A stretch of DNA of 33,897 nucleotides from CAYYFX01 sp964571855 (lineage in GTDB: Bacteria > ARS69). The stretch covers positions 1 through 33,897 of the forward strand of contig CAZNDO010000030.1 of assembly GCA_964571855.1 (NCBI GenBank). The letters run 5' to 3'. The position numbers and the translations under genes are program-made. Below, in pieces: positions 16,247 to 23,608 of this stretch (positions within the stretch are counted from its first letter, which is position 1; the number at the start of each line of letters is the position of its first letter). Below the pieces are notes generated by a model, which was not told the DNA's origin, did not search any database, and worked only from the letters and a program-made list of their open reading frames with translations.

Positions 16247-19093
16247 ATGATCCGCGTGCTGCGCGCGGCCGCGCTCCTGTCCGTCCTGCCCCTGTCCTCG
16301 CCCGCCGTCCGGGCGGAACAGGCGGTCCTCCTCGACACGGTGCATCCGGACCATCGCGGCACGCCGCGCCTGCAGGTCGATCCCGCGTGGGATGCGCCCG
16401 CGGGCGTCGCGGGCGAGGCGCTGGCCCGTGCCTTCGTGGTCGACCGCTCCGCGGCGTTCGGGATCGCGCCGGATGCGGAGAGCCTGCGGCTGAGCCGCGT
16501 GCGCGAGAGCCTGCTCGGCACGCACTACGTGTTCCAGCAGACGATCGGCGGGATCGACGTGGACGGCGCGGAGATCATCGTCTCGGTCGCCAAGCGCGAC
16601 GGGCGCGTCTACCGCGCGTTCAACAACTACTTCCCCGCGAAGGGCGCGGGCGTGCTGCCGCGCGCCGCGGCGCTGGACGCGGACGCGGCGTATGACGCGG
16701 CGTGGCGCCGCCTGCGCGGCCACGGCGACGTGCTCGCCCCGCCGGCGGCGCGACTGGTGTGGACGCCGGAGGGGGCGGGCTTCCGGCTGAACTGGATCGT
16801 GGACCTGGAGTTGTCCGCGCCGCACGGCGGCTGGACCGTCCGCGTGGACGCGGGCACGGGCGAGGTCGTGGAGACGCGCGACGCGCGACTGTACCGGGTC
16901 GTGGACGAGACGATGGCCCGCTCCGTGGAGGAGCGGCTGGCCGATTACGCGGGGCCGGCCACGGACCGTGCCGCGGCGTTCGCGGCGTTCGCGGCGCGCG
17001 AGGCGGAGCGGGCCGGCGCCGGGCTGCGCGGCCTGCGCGCGAACGGCACCGGTGTCGTGTTCGATCCGGATCCGCGCACGACGCTCATGAACGACAACCT
17101 GCAGGACGGCTCGGCCGCGTCGGCGTTCGCGGGCTCGTACTTCACGCGCAACCTCCTGGACATCACGCTGAACGCGGGCACGTACTCGCTGGTCGGGCCG
17201 TGGGTGAACATCCTGAACTGGGATCCGCCGGCCACGGCCCCGTCCACCACGACCACGGGCAACTGGACGGCGGAGCGCGGGCCGAACTCGTTCAACGACG
17301 CGATGACGTACTTCCACCTGGACCAGAACCAGCGGTACATGCAGTCGCTGGGCTTCACGGGTGCCACCGGGATCCAGCAGGGATCCATCGGCGCGGACAC
17401 GGACGGCTGGAACGGCGCGGACAACTCGTCGTACACGCCCAGCACGAACCGCCTGTCGTTCGGGCACGGCTGCGTGGACGACGACCAGGACGCGGACGTC
17501 ATCCTCCACGAGTACGGCCACGCCATCAACCACGACATCAACCCGTCCTGGACCGGCGGCGACACCGGCGCCATGGGCGAGGGCTTCGGCGACTACTGGG
17601 CCGGCTCGTACAGCTACAGCACGCCGAACGGCCCGACGTACCACCCGGAGTGGGTGTTCACGTGGGACGGCCACGGCACCGGCAACCAGTGCTGGGCCGG
17701 CCGCATCATGAACGCCTTCGCCGCGCAGTACGTGCACACGACCTTCTACGGCGCGCATACGTCCATCCCGGGCGGCTTCCAGTCCGACGAGCTGTGGTCC
17801 ACGCCGCTGTTCCAGTCCCTCGTGGCGCTGGTGGGCCAGGGGCGGCCGCGGACCGAGGTGGACACGATCATCCTGGAGGCGCAGTTCGGTCTCGGCTCCG
17901 GGATCAAGATGCGCGACATGGCGAACGCCATCATCCAGACGGCGCAGGCGCTGTACCCGGGAGGACCGCACTCCGACGTCTTCGTCCAGAAGTTCCTCGT
18001 GCACAACATCGTGGTCGTCCCGACCGTGCTGCTGGAGGCCTCGGACGTCACCCTGACGTCGGCCGGCTCGAACGGCGCGCCGGATCCGGGCGAGACGGTG
18101 TCCTTCAAGATCGAGGTGCACAACGCGGGGACGCTCGGCGCCACCGCGGTCAGCGGGACCCTCACCTCGCCCACGCCGGGCGTGACCGTGGTGCAGGGCG
18201 CCTCGGCGTACCCGAACCTGCCGGCCGGCGCGTCGGGACAGAACGCCACGGACTACTCGCTGCACCTCGATCCGTCGTTCGAGTGCGGCGATCCCATCGC
18301 GTTGTCGCTGCAGGTGGCGTACGACGACGGTTCGCCGCACACGACGAACCTGTCCTACGGCATGGTGGCGGGCGTCGTGCAGGGCGCCGACCAGTCGGTG
18401 AGCCCGAACCTGGCCATCCCGGACAACAACTCCACCGGCGTGACCAGCACGATGGTGATCTCGGGCACGGGGGCCACGGTGACGTCCGGCTTCAACGTGG
18501 ACGTGAACCTGACGCACACGTACATCGGGGACCTGGTGCTCACGCTGCAGTCGCCGCTGGGGACGAACGTGATCCTGCATAACCGGTCCGGCGGATCCGC
18601 CGACAACATCGTCGGGAACTACCCCGGGACGCTGACCCCGGCGGGCTCCCTGGCCACGCTGATCGGCCAGCCGCTGGACGGGACGTGGTCGCTGCGCATC
18701 CAGGACCTGGCGAGCATCGACGTCGGGACGCTCAACACCTGGGCGATCCACGACGTCACGGGCTACGAGTGCGACGCGTCCGTGGACGCGCCGGTCGTCG
18801 CGGGCGCGCCCCGGGAGTTCGCGCTCCGGGGCAACACGCCGAACCCCTTCGCCACGTCCACGACCATCCGCTTCGCGGTGCCGGGCGCGGGCGCGGACGT
18901 GAGCCTCGCCGTGTACGACATCGCGGGTCGACGGATCCGCACGCTGGTGGACGCCTTCCGCGCCGCCGGCGAGCACGACATCACCTGGGACGGGGCGGAC
19001 GAGACGGGCCGCCCGGTCGGATCGGGCATCTACTTCTACCGCCTGGACAGCGCCACGTTCTCGGCCACGCGGAAGCTGGTGCTCCTGCAGTAG
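16247..19093 (+). CDS. Secreted M36-like (fungalysin) zinc metalloprotease with P-domain and FlgD-like tail
   Basis: A 948-residue exported protease precursor. The signal peptide (about 1-23, ending VRA) is followed by an FTP inhibitory propeptide (about 70-130; GTHYVFQQTIGGIDV) and a PepSY-like segment (about 145-210). The catalytic domain carries HEYGH at 421-425 with Glu445 in GAMGEGFGDYW as likely third zinc ligand, in the M36/thermolysin-like arrangement. An Ig/CARDB-like domain (about 597-710), a P-domain (about 718-845; PNLAIPDNN, LTHTYIGDL) and a FlgD-like tail (about 858-948; VYDIAGRRIRTL, GIYFYRL, RKLVLLQ) complete it. The ATG has CGGGAGA 4 nt upstream and directly precedes the signal peptide. 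The protein probably autoprocesses its propeptide and digests extracellular protein. A strong hairpin lies downstream. Confidence 0.9.
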   Translation: MIRVLRAAALLSVLPLSSPAVRAEQAVLLDTVHPDHRGTPRLQVDPAWDAPAGVAGEALARAFVVDRSAAFGIAPDAESLRLSRVRESLLGTHYVFQQTIGGIDVDGAEIIVSVAKRDGRVYRAFNNYFPAKGAGVLPRAAALDADAAYDAAWRRLRGHGDVLAPPAARLVWTPEGAGFRLNWIVDLELSAPHGGWTVRVDAGTGEVVETRDARLYRVVDETMARSVEERLADYAGPATDRAAAFAAFAAREAERAGAGLRGLRANGTGVVFDPDPRTTLMNDNLQDGSAASAFAGSYFTRNLLDITLNAGTYSLVGPWVNILNWDPPATAPSTTTTGNWTAERGPNSFNDAMTYFHLDQNQRYMQSLGFTGATGIQQGSIGADTDGWNGADNSSYTPSTNRLSFGHGCVDDDQDADVILHEYGHAINHDINPSWTGGDTGAMGEGFGDYWAGSYSYSTPNGPTYHPEWVFTWDGHGTGNQCWAGRIMNAFAAQYVHTTFYGAHTSIPGGFQSDELWSTPLFQSLVALVGQGRPRTEVDTIILEAQFGLGSGIKMRDMANAIIQTAQALYPGGPHSDVFVQKFLVHNIVVVPTVLLEASDVTLTSAGSNGAPDPGETVSFKIEVHNAGTLGATAVSGTLTSPTPGVTVVQGASAYPNLPAGASGQNATDYSLHLDPSFECGDPIALSLQVAYDDGSPHTTNLSYGMVAGVVQGADQSVSPNLAIPDNNSTGVTSTMVISGTGATVTSGFNVDVNLTHTYIGDLVLTLQSPLGTNVILHNRSGGSADNIVGNYPGTLTPAGSLATLIGQPLDGTWSLRIQDLASIDVGTLNTWAIHDVTGYECDASVDAPVVAGAPREFALRGNTPNPFATSTTIRFAVPGAGADVSLAVYDIAGRRIRTLVDAFRAAGEHDITWDGADETGRPVGSGIYFYRLDSATFSATRKLVLLQ

Positions 19094-19118
19094 CGCGCCT
19101 TCCGGCGTCTCCCTCCGG

Positions 19119-19146
19119 CGGGGTCCCGCGCTCGCGCGGGGCCCCG
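19119..19146. terminator. 13-bp GC-rich hairpin after the M36 protease gene
   Basis: Positions 19119-19131 pair with 19134-19146 (one G-T wobble, tight TC-centred loop), 25 nt after the stop codon. Only TT follows, so it is hairpin-only rather than a canonical intrinsic terminator. Confidence 0.6.
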
Positions 19147-19224
19147 TTCGCGTTCCCGGGCTCCGGGCCGCGCCGCGGGGACCGGGAGCGGGTCGTCCAC
19201 CCGCTTCCCGCGAGTCCGCAGTGC

Positions 19225-19254
19225 TTGCCCGGGCCGTCCATGTGCGCCTAGCCT
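19225..19254 (+). promoter_or_regulatory. Candidate promoter of the outer-membrane barrel gene
   Basis: TTGCCC (19225-19230), 18-bp spacer, TAGCCT (19249-19254), ending 43 nt before the ATG at 19298. Confidence 0.45.
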
Positions 19255-19297
19255 GTCCCGTCGCAGGTCCCTCGGGACCCAACGGAAGGGAGATGGC

Positions 19298-19873
19298 ATG
19301 ACACGGACCGGGAACAGGATCGCGGCGGCGGCCCTGGTGGCCGCGTGGATCACCTCCGGCGCCCCCGCCGCCCACGCCGGCGCGTGGCCGCACGATCGCA
19401 ACGGCTTCATGATCGGGTTCGGCGTCGGCGGCGGCAGCCTCGGCATCGAGGACGGCGACGAGCGCGAGGGGAGCGGACTCGGCAACTTCCGGATCGGCTA
19501 CGCCGTCCGGCCGGATCTCGTGCTGCAGCTCGAGACCGAGGGCTGGACCAAGCAGTTCGACGACGCGCTGGGCGAGGTGACGTGGAGCTTCTCGGTGGCC
19601 GCCGTCGCGCTCACCTGGTACCCGGGGGCGCAGGGCGCCTACCTGCGCGGCGGCGTGGGCGTCGGGGTGGCGGACGCGGAGCTCGACCTGGGGAACGTGA
19701 CGATCTCGGGCGACGAGTCCGGCCTGGGGATCGCGGCGGCCGCGGGGTACGAGTGGCGGCTCACGCGGAAGTTCGCCCTGGGTCCGGAGGCGCAGTTCTT
19801 CTGGATGGACCTCGAGGAACTGGGCTCCGCGAACGTCCTCGGCGGCACCCTGAACCTCGACTGGTACTGGTAG
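19298..19873 (+). CDS. Outer-membrane beta-barrel protein (OmpA/OMP_b-brl-like)
   Basis: A 191-residue protein. A signal peptide (about 1-27, ending AHA) is followed by alternating-hydrophobicity strands: FMIGFGVGGGSLGI, NFRIGYAVRPDLVLQLETEG, WSFSVAAVALTWYP, YLRGGVGVGVADAEL, LGIAAAAGYEWRL, FALGPEAQFFWMDL, and a last strand NVLGGTLNLDWYW with a C-terminal aromatic residue, as expected for a BAM-inserted barrel. About eight strands are likely. There is no OmpA periplasmic domain, so it is probably a small structural or porin-like barrel; no substrate can be assigned. GGAAGGGAG lies 5-8 nt before the ATG. It is monocistronic and convergent with the inositol phosphate synthase gene across a perfect hairpin. 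Confidence 0.82.
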   Translation: MTRTGNRIAAAALVAAWITSGAPAAHAGAWPHDRNGFMIGFGVGGGSLGIEDGDEREGSGLGNFRIGYAVRPDLVLQLETEGWTKQFDDALGEVTWSFSVAAVALTWYPGAQGAYLRGGVGVGVADAELDLGNVTISGDESGLGIAAAAGYEWRLTRKFALGPEAQFFWMDLEELGSANVLGGTLNLDWYW

Positions 19874-19973
19874 CAGCCCGCCCGTCGGAGTCGCCGAGCG
19901 GCGCCGCCGGAAAGACTTGCGCAGCCGGACTTCGGGCAGCAGGGTGGCAGGAACCGGTCGAGCGAGAGGGACA

Positions 19974-20002
19974 TGGCCCGGATCCATGGAAGATCCGGGC
20001 CA
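19974..20002. terminator. Perfect 11-bp hairpin between convergent genes (bidirectional terminator candidate)
   Basis: TGGCCCGGATC (19974-19984) and GATCCGGGCCA (19992-20002) with a 7-nt loop, located between the stops of the barrel gene (19873) and the inositol phosphate synthase gene (20027). It could serve both. There are no T-tracts on either side. Confidence 0.6.
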
Positions 20003-20026
20003 GCCGCAACTCCCCGAACCACAACC

Positions 20027-21334
20027 TCAGTCGTAGTACTCCAGACCGAGGTGGGTGATCAGGGCTTCGCCCTTCAGGTGCCGGAGCGTGTTCTTCAGCT
20101 TCATCAGCTGGATGAACAGGTCGTGCTCCGGATACAGCCCCTCCGCGGTCTGCGGGCTCTTGAAGTAGAACGACAGCCACTCCTGGATGCCCTTCATGCC
20201 GGCGCGCTTGGCCAGGTCGAAGAACAGGGCCAGGTCCAGCACGATGGGCGCGGCCAGGATCGAGTCGCGGCAGAGGAAGTCCACCTTGATCTGCATCGGG
20301 TAGCCCAGCCACCCGAAGATGTCGATGTTGTCCCAGCCTTCCTTGTTGTCGCCGCGGGGCGGGTAGTAGTTGATCCGCACCACGTGGTGCATGTCCCCGT
20401 ACAGCTCGGGGTAGAGCTTCGGCTGCAGCACGTGCTCCAGCACGCCGAGCTTGGACGTCTCCTTGGTCTTGAAGGACTCCGGGTCGTCCAGCACCTCGCC
20501 GTCCCGGTTGCCCAGGATGTTCGTGGAGTACCACCCGTGCAGGCCCAGGAGGCGCGCCTTGAAGCCCGGGGCGAGGATGGTCTTCATCAGGGTCTGGCCG
20601 GTCTTGAAGTCCTTGCCGCCGACGGGCACGCCCTCGCGCTTCGCCAGTTCCACGAGGGCGGGGATGTCGCAGGACAGGTTGGGCGCGCCGTTCGCGAACG
20701 GCGTGCCGGTCTTGATGGCGGCGTACGCGTAGACCATGGACGGCGCGATGTCCGGGTCGTTCTCCATCAGGCCCAGCTCGAACGCCTCGATCGTGCGGTG
20801 CACGGGCTTCGTCTCCATGTAGATCTCGGTGGAGGCGCACCACACCATCACGCAGCGGTCCAGGCCGTTCGCCTTCTTGAAGCGCTCGATGTCGTCCATG
20901 AGCGCGCGGGCCTTCTCCATCCAGGAGTCGCCCTTCTTCACGTTCGTGCCGTGCAGCTTCTTCACGTAGCGCTGGTCGAAGACCGCGGGCATCGGGCGGA
21001 TGGCCTCCAGCGCGGGGCGCAGGCGGTCCAGCAGCGGGCGTTCGAGGACGCCGGCCTTGCACGCCGCCTCGTACACGTTGTCCTCGAACACGTCCCAGCC
21101 GCCGAACACGAGGTCGCCGAGCTCGGCCAGGGGCACGAGGTCCTTGATCCGCGGCGAGCGGTTGTCCGTGCGCTTGCCGAGGCGCACCGTGCCCATCTGC
21201 GTCAGCGAGCCGATCGGCGCGCCCAGGCCGGCCTTCACGGCCTCGACCCCCGCGACGAACGTGGTGGCGACCGCTCCCATGCCCGGCAGCAGCACGCCCA
21301 GCTTGCCCTTCGCGGGCTTGATGTCGACGCTCAT
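20027..21334 (-). CDS. ino1: myo-Inositol-1-phosphate synthase (MIPS)
   Basis: A 435-residue cytoplasmic NAD-dependent enzyme converting glucose 6-phosphate to 1D-myo-inositol 3-phosphate, the first step of inositol synthesis. The NAD-binding strand-loop is GVLLPGMGAVATTF (about 12-25). Family signatures include PNLSCDIPALVELA, GGKDFKTGQTLMKT, STNILGNRDGEVL, NYYPPRGDNKEGWDNID and LCRDSILAAPIVLDL, with lysines (KTGQT, MKT) where MIPS has catalytic lysines. Length fits the short bacterial class rather than eukaryotic enzymes of about 510 residues. GGAGGG precedes the ATG on the minus strand. No inositol monophosphatase or phosphatidylinositol-type synthase gene is adjacent, so the end product (inositol lipid, solute or thiol) cannot be inferred here. 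Confidence 0.95.
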   Translation of the reverse strand: MSVDIKPAKGKLGVLLPGMGAVATTFVAGVEAVKAGLGAPIGSLTQMGTVRLGKRTDNRSPRIKDLVPLAELGDLVFGGWDVFEDNVYEAACKAGVLERPLLDRLRPALEAIRPMPAVFDQRYVKKLHGTNVKKGDSWMEKARALMDDIERFKKANGLDRCVMVWCASTEIYMETKPVHRTIEAFELGLMENDPDIAPSMVYAYAAIKTGTPFANGAPNLSCDIPALVELAKREGVPVGGKDFKTGQTLMKTILAPGFKARLLGLHGWYSTNILGNRDGEVLDDPESFKTKETSKLGVLEHVLQPKLYPELYGDMHHVVRINYYPPRGDNKEGWDNIDIFGWLGYPMQIKVDFLCRDSILAAPIVLDLALFFDLAKRAGMKGIQEWLSFYFKSPQTAEGLYPEHDLFIQLMKLKNTLRHLKGEALITHLGLEYYD

Positions 21335-21390
21335 CGGTTCCCTCCGGTTCCCGTTCCGCTCCCGCCGCCCGGCGGGATGCGCTGACCGTC

Positions 21391-21421
21391 AAGCTACGGG
21401 CGGGGCGGACGATCGGTCCAA
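21391..21421 (-). promoter_or_regulatory. Candidate promoter of the inositol phosphate synthase gene
   Basis: On the minus strand, TTGGAC (21421-21416), 19-bp spacer, TAGCTT (21396-21391), ending 56 nt before the ATG at 21334. The DNA around 21410-21465 is clearly richer in A+T than its surroundings, consistent with a control region. Confidence 0.4.
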
Positions 21422-21521
21422 TCGATGTTTCTTGTCGAAGTGATAAGTACCAATGATCGAGCGGGCCTGCCGGCGGATCCCCGGCGTCGTCGGCCCGCCC
21501 GAGGCCCCGTCCGTGCCCGGC

Positions 21522-21600
21522 CCCGGAAGGGCGGCAGGAGCGAGCCCGTTCCCGGAAGGCCGGCAGTGGGCGAGGCCGCTCCCGGAAGGGCCGGAACCAT
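21522..21600. repeat. Three imperfect ~29-30 bp direct repeats in a divergent intergenic region
   Basis: CCCGGAAGG begins at 21522, 21551 and 21581, giving periods of 29 and 30 bp. The rest of each unit is partly conserved (GGCAG, then GCGAG, then CCGTT or CCGCT), and the third copy is truncated. They lie in the 295-bp gap between the divergent inositol phosphate synthase and polyferredoxin genes, 30 to 108 nt upstream of the latter. They could be a multi-site operator or simple tandem duplication. No protein-coding frame fits the gap. Confidence 0.7.
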
Positions 21601-21629
21601 GGCTCGATCCCGCGGGTATGAGGTAAATT

Positions 21630-22547
21630 GTGGAGTCCACGAACAGGAATTGCGGAGGTCCACCCCTGGCCGGTCCGGTCCCGTCCCCATCCACCCCCGG
21701 CGATCCCGGGGCCCCCCGGGCGCCCCGGCGGAGCGAAGCGCCGCGCACGGGCCCCCTGGGCCGCCTGCGGGTCGGCCTGCAACTGGCCGTGGTGGGGGCG
21801 GCGGCGTTCACCGGCTGGCGGTTCGCTCGCGGGGAGTCCCCGGTGTCCGTGGAGACGTACTGCCCGTTCGGGGGACTGGAGACCGCCTGGGCGTTCGTCA
21901 CGCGCCAGCGGTTCACGTGCGCCGCCGGCGCCACGAACCTGGCGCTGTTCCTCGCCCTGATCGGCCTCACGCTGCTGGCGAGGAAGGCGTTCTGCGGCTG
22001 GGCGTGCCCGGTCGGGGCGCTGTCGGAGTGGCAGGCCCGCCTTGCGCGCCGGATCTTCCGGCGGCGCGGCTTCCGCGGCGCGTGGCGGCTGCGCCCGGGC
22101 GTGGATCGCGCGCTGCGCCTCGGGCTGCGGATGGCCGTGCTCGGCGTCGTCCTTGCGGCCACGTGGGCCACCGGCGAACTCGTGTTCCGCGGCTACGATC
22201 CCTACTACATCGTGTTCAGCGCCCACGGCCACGACGTGCGCGCGTGGAGCTACGCCATCCTCGGCGGCCTGGTGCTCGCGGGGTTCGCGTTGCCGATGGT
22301 CTGGTGCCGGTACCTCTGTCCCCTCGGGACGGCGATCTGGCCGTTCGCGTCCGCGGGCCGGCTGCGGCTCGTGCGGAACGCGGAGGCGTGCTCGTCGTGC
22401 CGCGCGTGCGATCGCGCGTGCCCGCAGGGGATCGATGTGGCGCGCGCCGGGGAGGTGCGCTCCGGCGAGTGCACGCTGTGCCTGGAGTGCACCGATGCGT
22501 GCAGCGATGACGCGCTGACGCTGCACTGGCGGGGGGCGGGATCATGA
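21630..22547 (+). CDS. NapH-like membrane polyferredoxin (4Fe-4S binding protein)
   Basis: A 305-residue inner-membrane electron-transfer protein. A Pro/Arg-rich cytoplasmic N-terminus is followed by four likely transmembrane helices (about 47-65, 108-124, 168-186, 207-226). NapH/CcoG-type cysteine motifs follow helices 2 and 4: FCGWACPVGAL and WCRYLCPLGTA, with YCPFGGLE between helices 1 and 2. The C-terminus has two [4Fe-4S] ferredoxin sites, CSSCRACDRACP and CTLCLECTDAC. It probably passes electrons from or across the membrane to an exported partner. The GTG start has GAGGT 6 nt upstream; a later in-frame CTG (21666) after GGAGGT is a possible alternative. Its stop overlaps the ATG of a mini-ORF (ATGA), linking it to two exported HMA-fold proteins. 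The partner and metal are unknown. Confidence 0.85.
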   Translation: MESTNRNCGGPPLAGPVPSPSTPGDPGAPRAPRRSEAPRTGPLGRLRVGLQLAVVGAAAFTGWRFARGESPVSVETYCPFGGLETAWAFVTRQRFTCAAGATNLALFLALIGLTLLARKAFCGWACPVGALSEWQARLARRIFRRRGFRGAWRLRPGVDRALRLGLRMAVLGVVLAATWATGELVFRGYDPYYIVFSAHGHDVRAWSYAILGGLVLAGFALPMVWCRYLCPLGTAIWPFASAGRLRLVRNAEACSSCRACDRACPQGIDVARAGEVRSGECTLCLECTDACSDDALTLHWRGAGS

Positions 22548-22618
22548 CGCGGGGGCGGGATGATGAGCGGAGCGGGACGAGGAACGGGAGCGGGACGGTG
22601 AACGGAGCGGGACGATGA
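22544..22618 (+). CDS. 24-codon mini-ORF with ATGA overlaps at both ends
   Basis: The frame starts at ATG 22544, overlapping the polyferredoxin stop (ATGA, 22544-22547). It ends at TGA 22616-22618, overlapping the ATG of the next gene (ATGA, 22615-22618). The 24-residue product is hydrophilic, made mostly of Arg, Gly, Asp, Ser, Thr and Asn, and is encoded by tandem 15-18 bp repeats beginning AGCGGGACG at 22571, 22589 and 22606. GCGGGA precedes each overlap and could act as a weak ribosome-binding site. The likely role is to keep ribosomes moving from one gene to the next (translational coupling) rather than to make a functional peptide. It may alternatively be chance in a slippage-prone linker. 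Confidence 0.45.
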   Translation: MTRGRDDERSGTRNGSGTVNGAGR

Positions 22619-23013
22619 GGGTGCCGCGTCCGGTAGTCCCGGTCCTCGTGGCGCTGGCCGCGGCCGCGGGCGTGCTGGGCGCGCGCTTCGTGGAGCGGCC
22701 GAGCGTGGTCCGGGACTACGCGTCCGGCGCCGACGCGGACGGCGTCCGCACCACGCGGCTCGTCGTGCACGGCGTGCGGTGCGTGGACACCGCAACGGCC
22801 GCCGCACTGCAGCTGGCGGACGTACCCGGCGTGAAACGCTTCACCGCGTGGGCAGCCGGCGGCCGCGTGGAGATCCGGTTCGACCCCGCGGCCACGGACG
22901 TGGCCGCGCTGATCGGGGCCCTGGAGGGCCCGGTGTACGACGAGGCGTCGCAGGAGTACCGGTTCGGCACCTACGCCGTCCGGGAAGTGGACGGCAGGAA
23001 GGTGGACGAGTGA
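22615..23013 (+). CDS. Exported or membrane-anchored protein with HMA-like fold and a single cysteine
   Basis: A 132-residue protein. An N-terminal hydrophobic segment (about 6-22, VVPVLVALAAAAGVLGA) acts as signal or anchor. Residues about 44-105 follow the beta-alpha-beta-beta-alpha-beta heavy-metal-associated pattern: TTRLVVHGVRCVDTATAAAL, then DVPGVKRF, then GGRVEIRFDP and TDVAALIGALEG. In canonical HMA domains the metal loop is GMxCxxC; here it is GVRCVDT, keeping only the first cysteine (residue 55). It lies in an operon between the polyferredoxin and a second HMA-like protein. It may bind metal through one thiol with a partner, or may be a structural derivative. The ATG overlaps the mini-ORF stop. 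Function unknown. Confidence 0.72.
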   Translation: MRVPRPVVPVLVALAAAAGVLGARFVERPSVVRDYASGADADGVRTTRLVVHGVRCVDTATAAALQLADVPGVKRFTAWAAGGRVEIRFDPAATDVAALIGALEGPVYDEASQEYRFGTYAVREVDGRKVDE

Positions 23014-23030
23014 TCCACGGAGGAGGAACC

Positions 23031-23435
23031 ATGCGCGTGCATCCGATCGTGACGGCCCTGGTCTGCGTGTTCGCTGTCGCCGCGCTCGCGCGGGCGGAGG
23101 ATGCCCCGAAGAAGGACGAGGCGCCGGCGCCCGCCGCGAAGACCGCGGTGTTCGCGGTTCCCGACCTGGGCGAGGAGGCGGTCAAGAAGCTCACCACGGC
23201 GCTGGCCAAGGCCGACGGCATCCTCACCGCGAAGGCGGACGCCGAGAAGGGCCGCTTCCTCGTGACGTTCGACACGGGGAAGACCGACGCGGAGGCGCTG
23301 ACGACCCTGGTCACGAACGTGGCGCCGGACGCGAAGCTGGAGACGGTGGAAGTCGCGGACGCGAAGGCCGCGGGGCCGGACTGCGGCAAGTGCCCCAGCC
23401 GCTCGAGCTGCGGGAAGGCCAAGAGCACGAGCTGA
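23031..23435 (+). CDS. Exported HMA-like protein with C-terminal cysteine tail
   Basis: A 134-residue protein. The signal peptide (about 1-22, ending ARA) is followed by a Lys/Ala/Pro linker and an HMA-like fold (about 36-107; KTAVFAVPDLGEEAVKKL, ADGILTAKADAEKGRFLVTF, DAEALTTLV). No cysteine is present in the loop where HMA proteins bind metal (PDLGEEA). Instead three cysteines sit at the C-terminus in DCGKCPSRSSCGK, a plausible metal or redox site. A strong AGGAGGA ribosome-binding site lies 5 nt before the ATG, 17 nt after the previous stop. It is the last gene of the polyferredoxin cassette, followed by a strong hairpin. The separation of the HMA fold from the thiols is unusual. Function unknown. 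Confidence 0.75.
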   Translation: MRVHPIVTALVCVFAVAALARAEDAPKKDEAPAPAAKTAVFAVPDLGEEAVKKLTTALAKADGILTAKADAEKGRFLVTFDTGKTDAEALTTLVTNVAPDAKLETVEVADAKAAGPDCGKCPSRSSCGKAKSTS

Positions 23436-23440
23436 GTCCG

Positions 23441-23475
23441 GCGCGGGGGCGGGCGGAGGGCGCCCGTCCCCGCGC
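23441..23475. terminator. 15-bp hairpin closing the polyferredoxin/HMA cassette
   Basis: Positions 23441-23455 pair with 23461-23475 (one G-T wobble, loop GAGGG), 5 nt after the stop codon. There is no T-tract. This is one of the longest short-loop hairpins noted in the window and separates the cassette from lysR. Confidence 0.7.
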
Positions 23476-23596
23476 GGGCCGGGGCGGATCGGCGCGGCCC
23501 GCGCCGGTCCCGCGGCCGAAGGCCGCAACGGTCTCCGCGGTCGTCCCACTCCGATAAGTGCAGGCGATCCGGAGCGCCCGCAACAGGTGTGACGGT

Positions 23597-23602
23597 TATA
23601 CT
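23597..23602 (+). promoter_or_regulatory. Candidate -10 box giving a leaderless lysR transcript
   Basis: TATACT ends 6 nt before the ATG at 23609, with no Shine-Dalgarno in between. Transcription would begin at or near the ATG. No -35 is evident; a LysR protein binding its own upstream region could supply activation, but that is inference. Confidence 0.4.
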
Positions 23603-23608
23603 GGCCGC

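Noticed and set aside
14759..19987. Minus-strand frame extending the HAMP-like gene far upstream
   Set aside because: It runs antisense through the oxidoreductase, protease and barrel genes. The real start is the ATG at 14758 with a good ribosome-binding site.
21425..22510. 361-codon plus-strand frame overlapping the polyferredoxin
   Set aside because: Out of frame with the clear ferredoxin and transmembrane motifs; its sequence is Arg/Pro-rich shadow.
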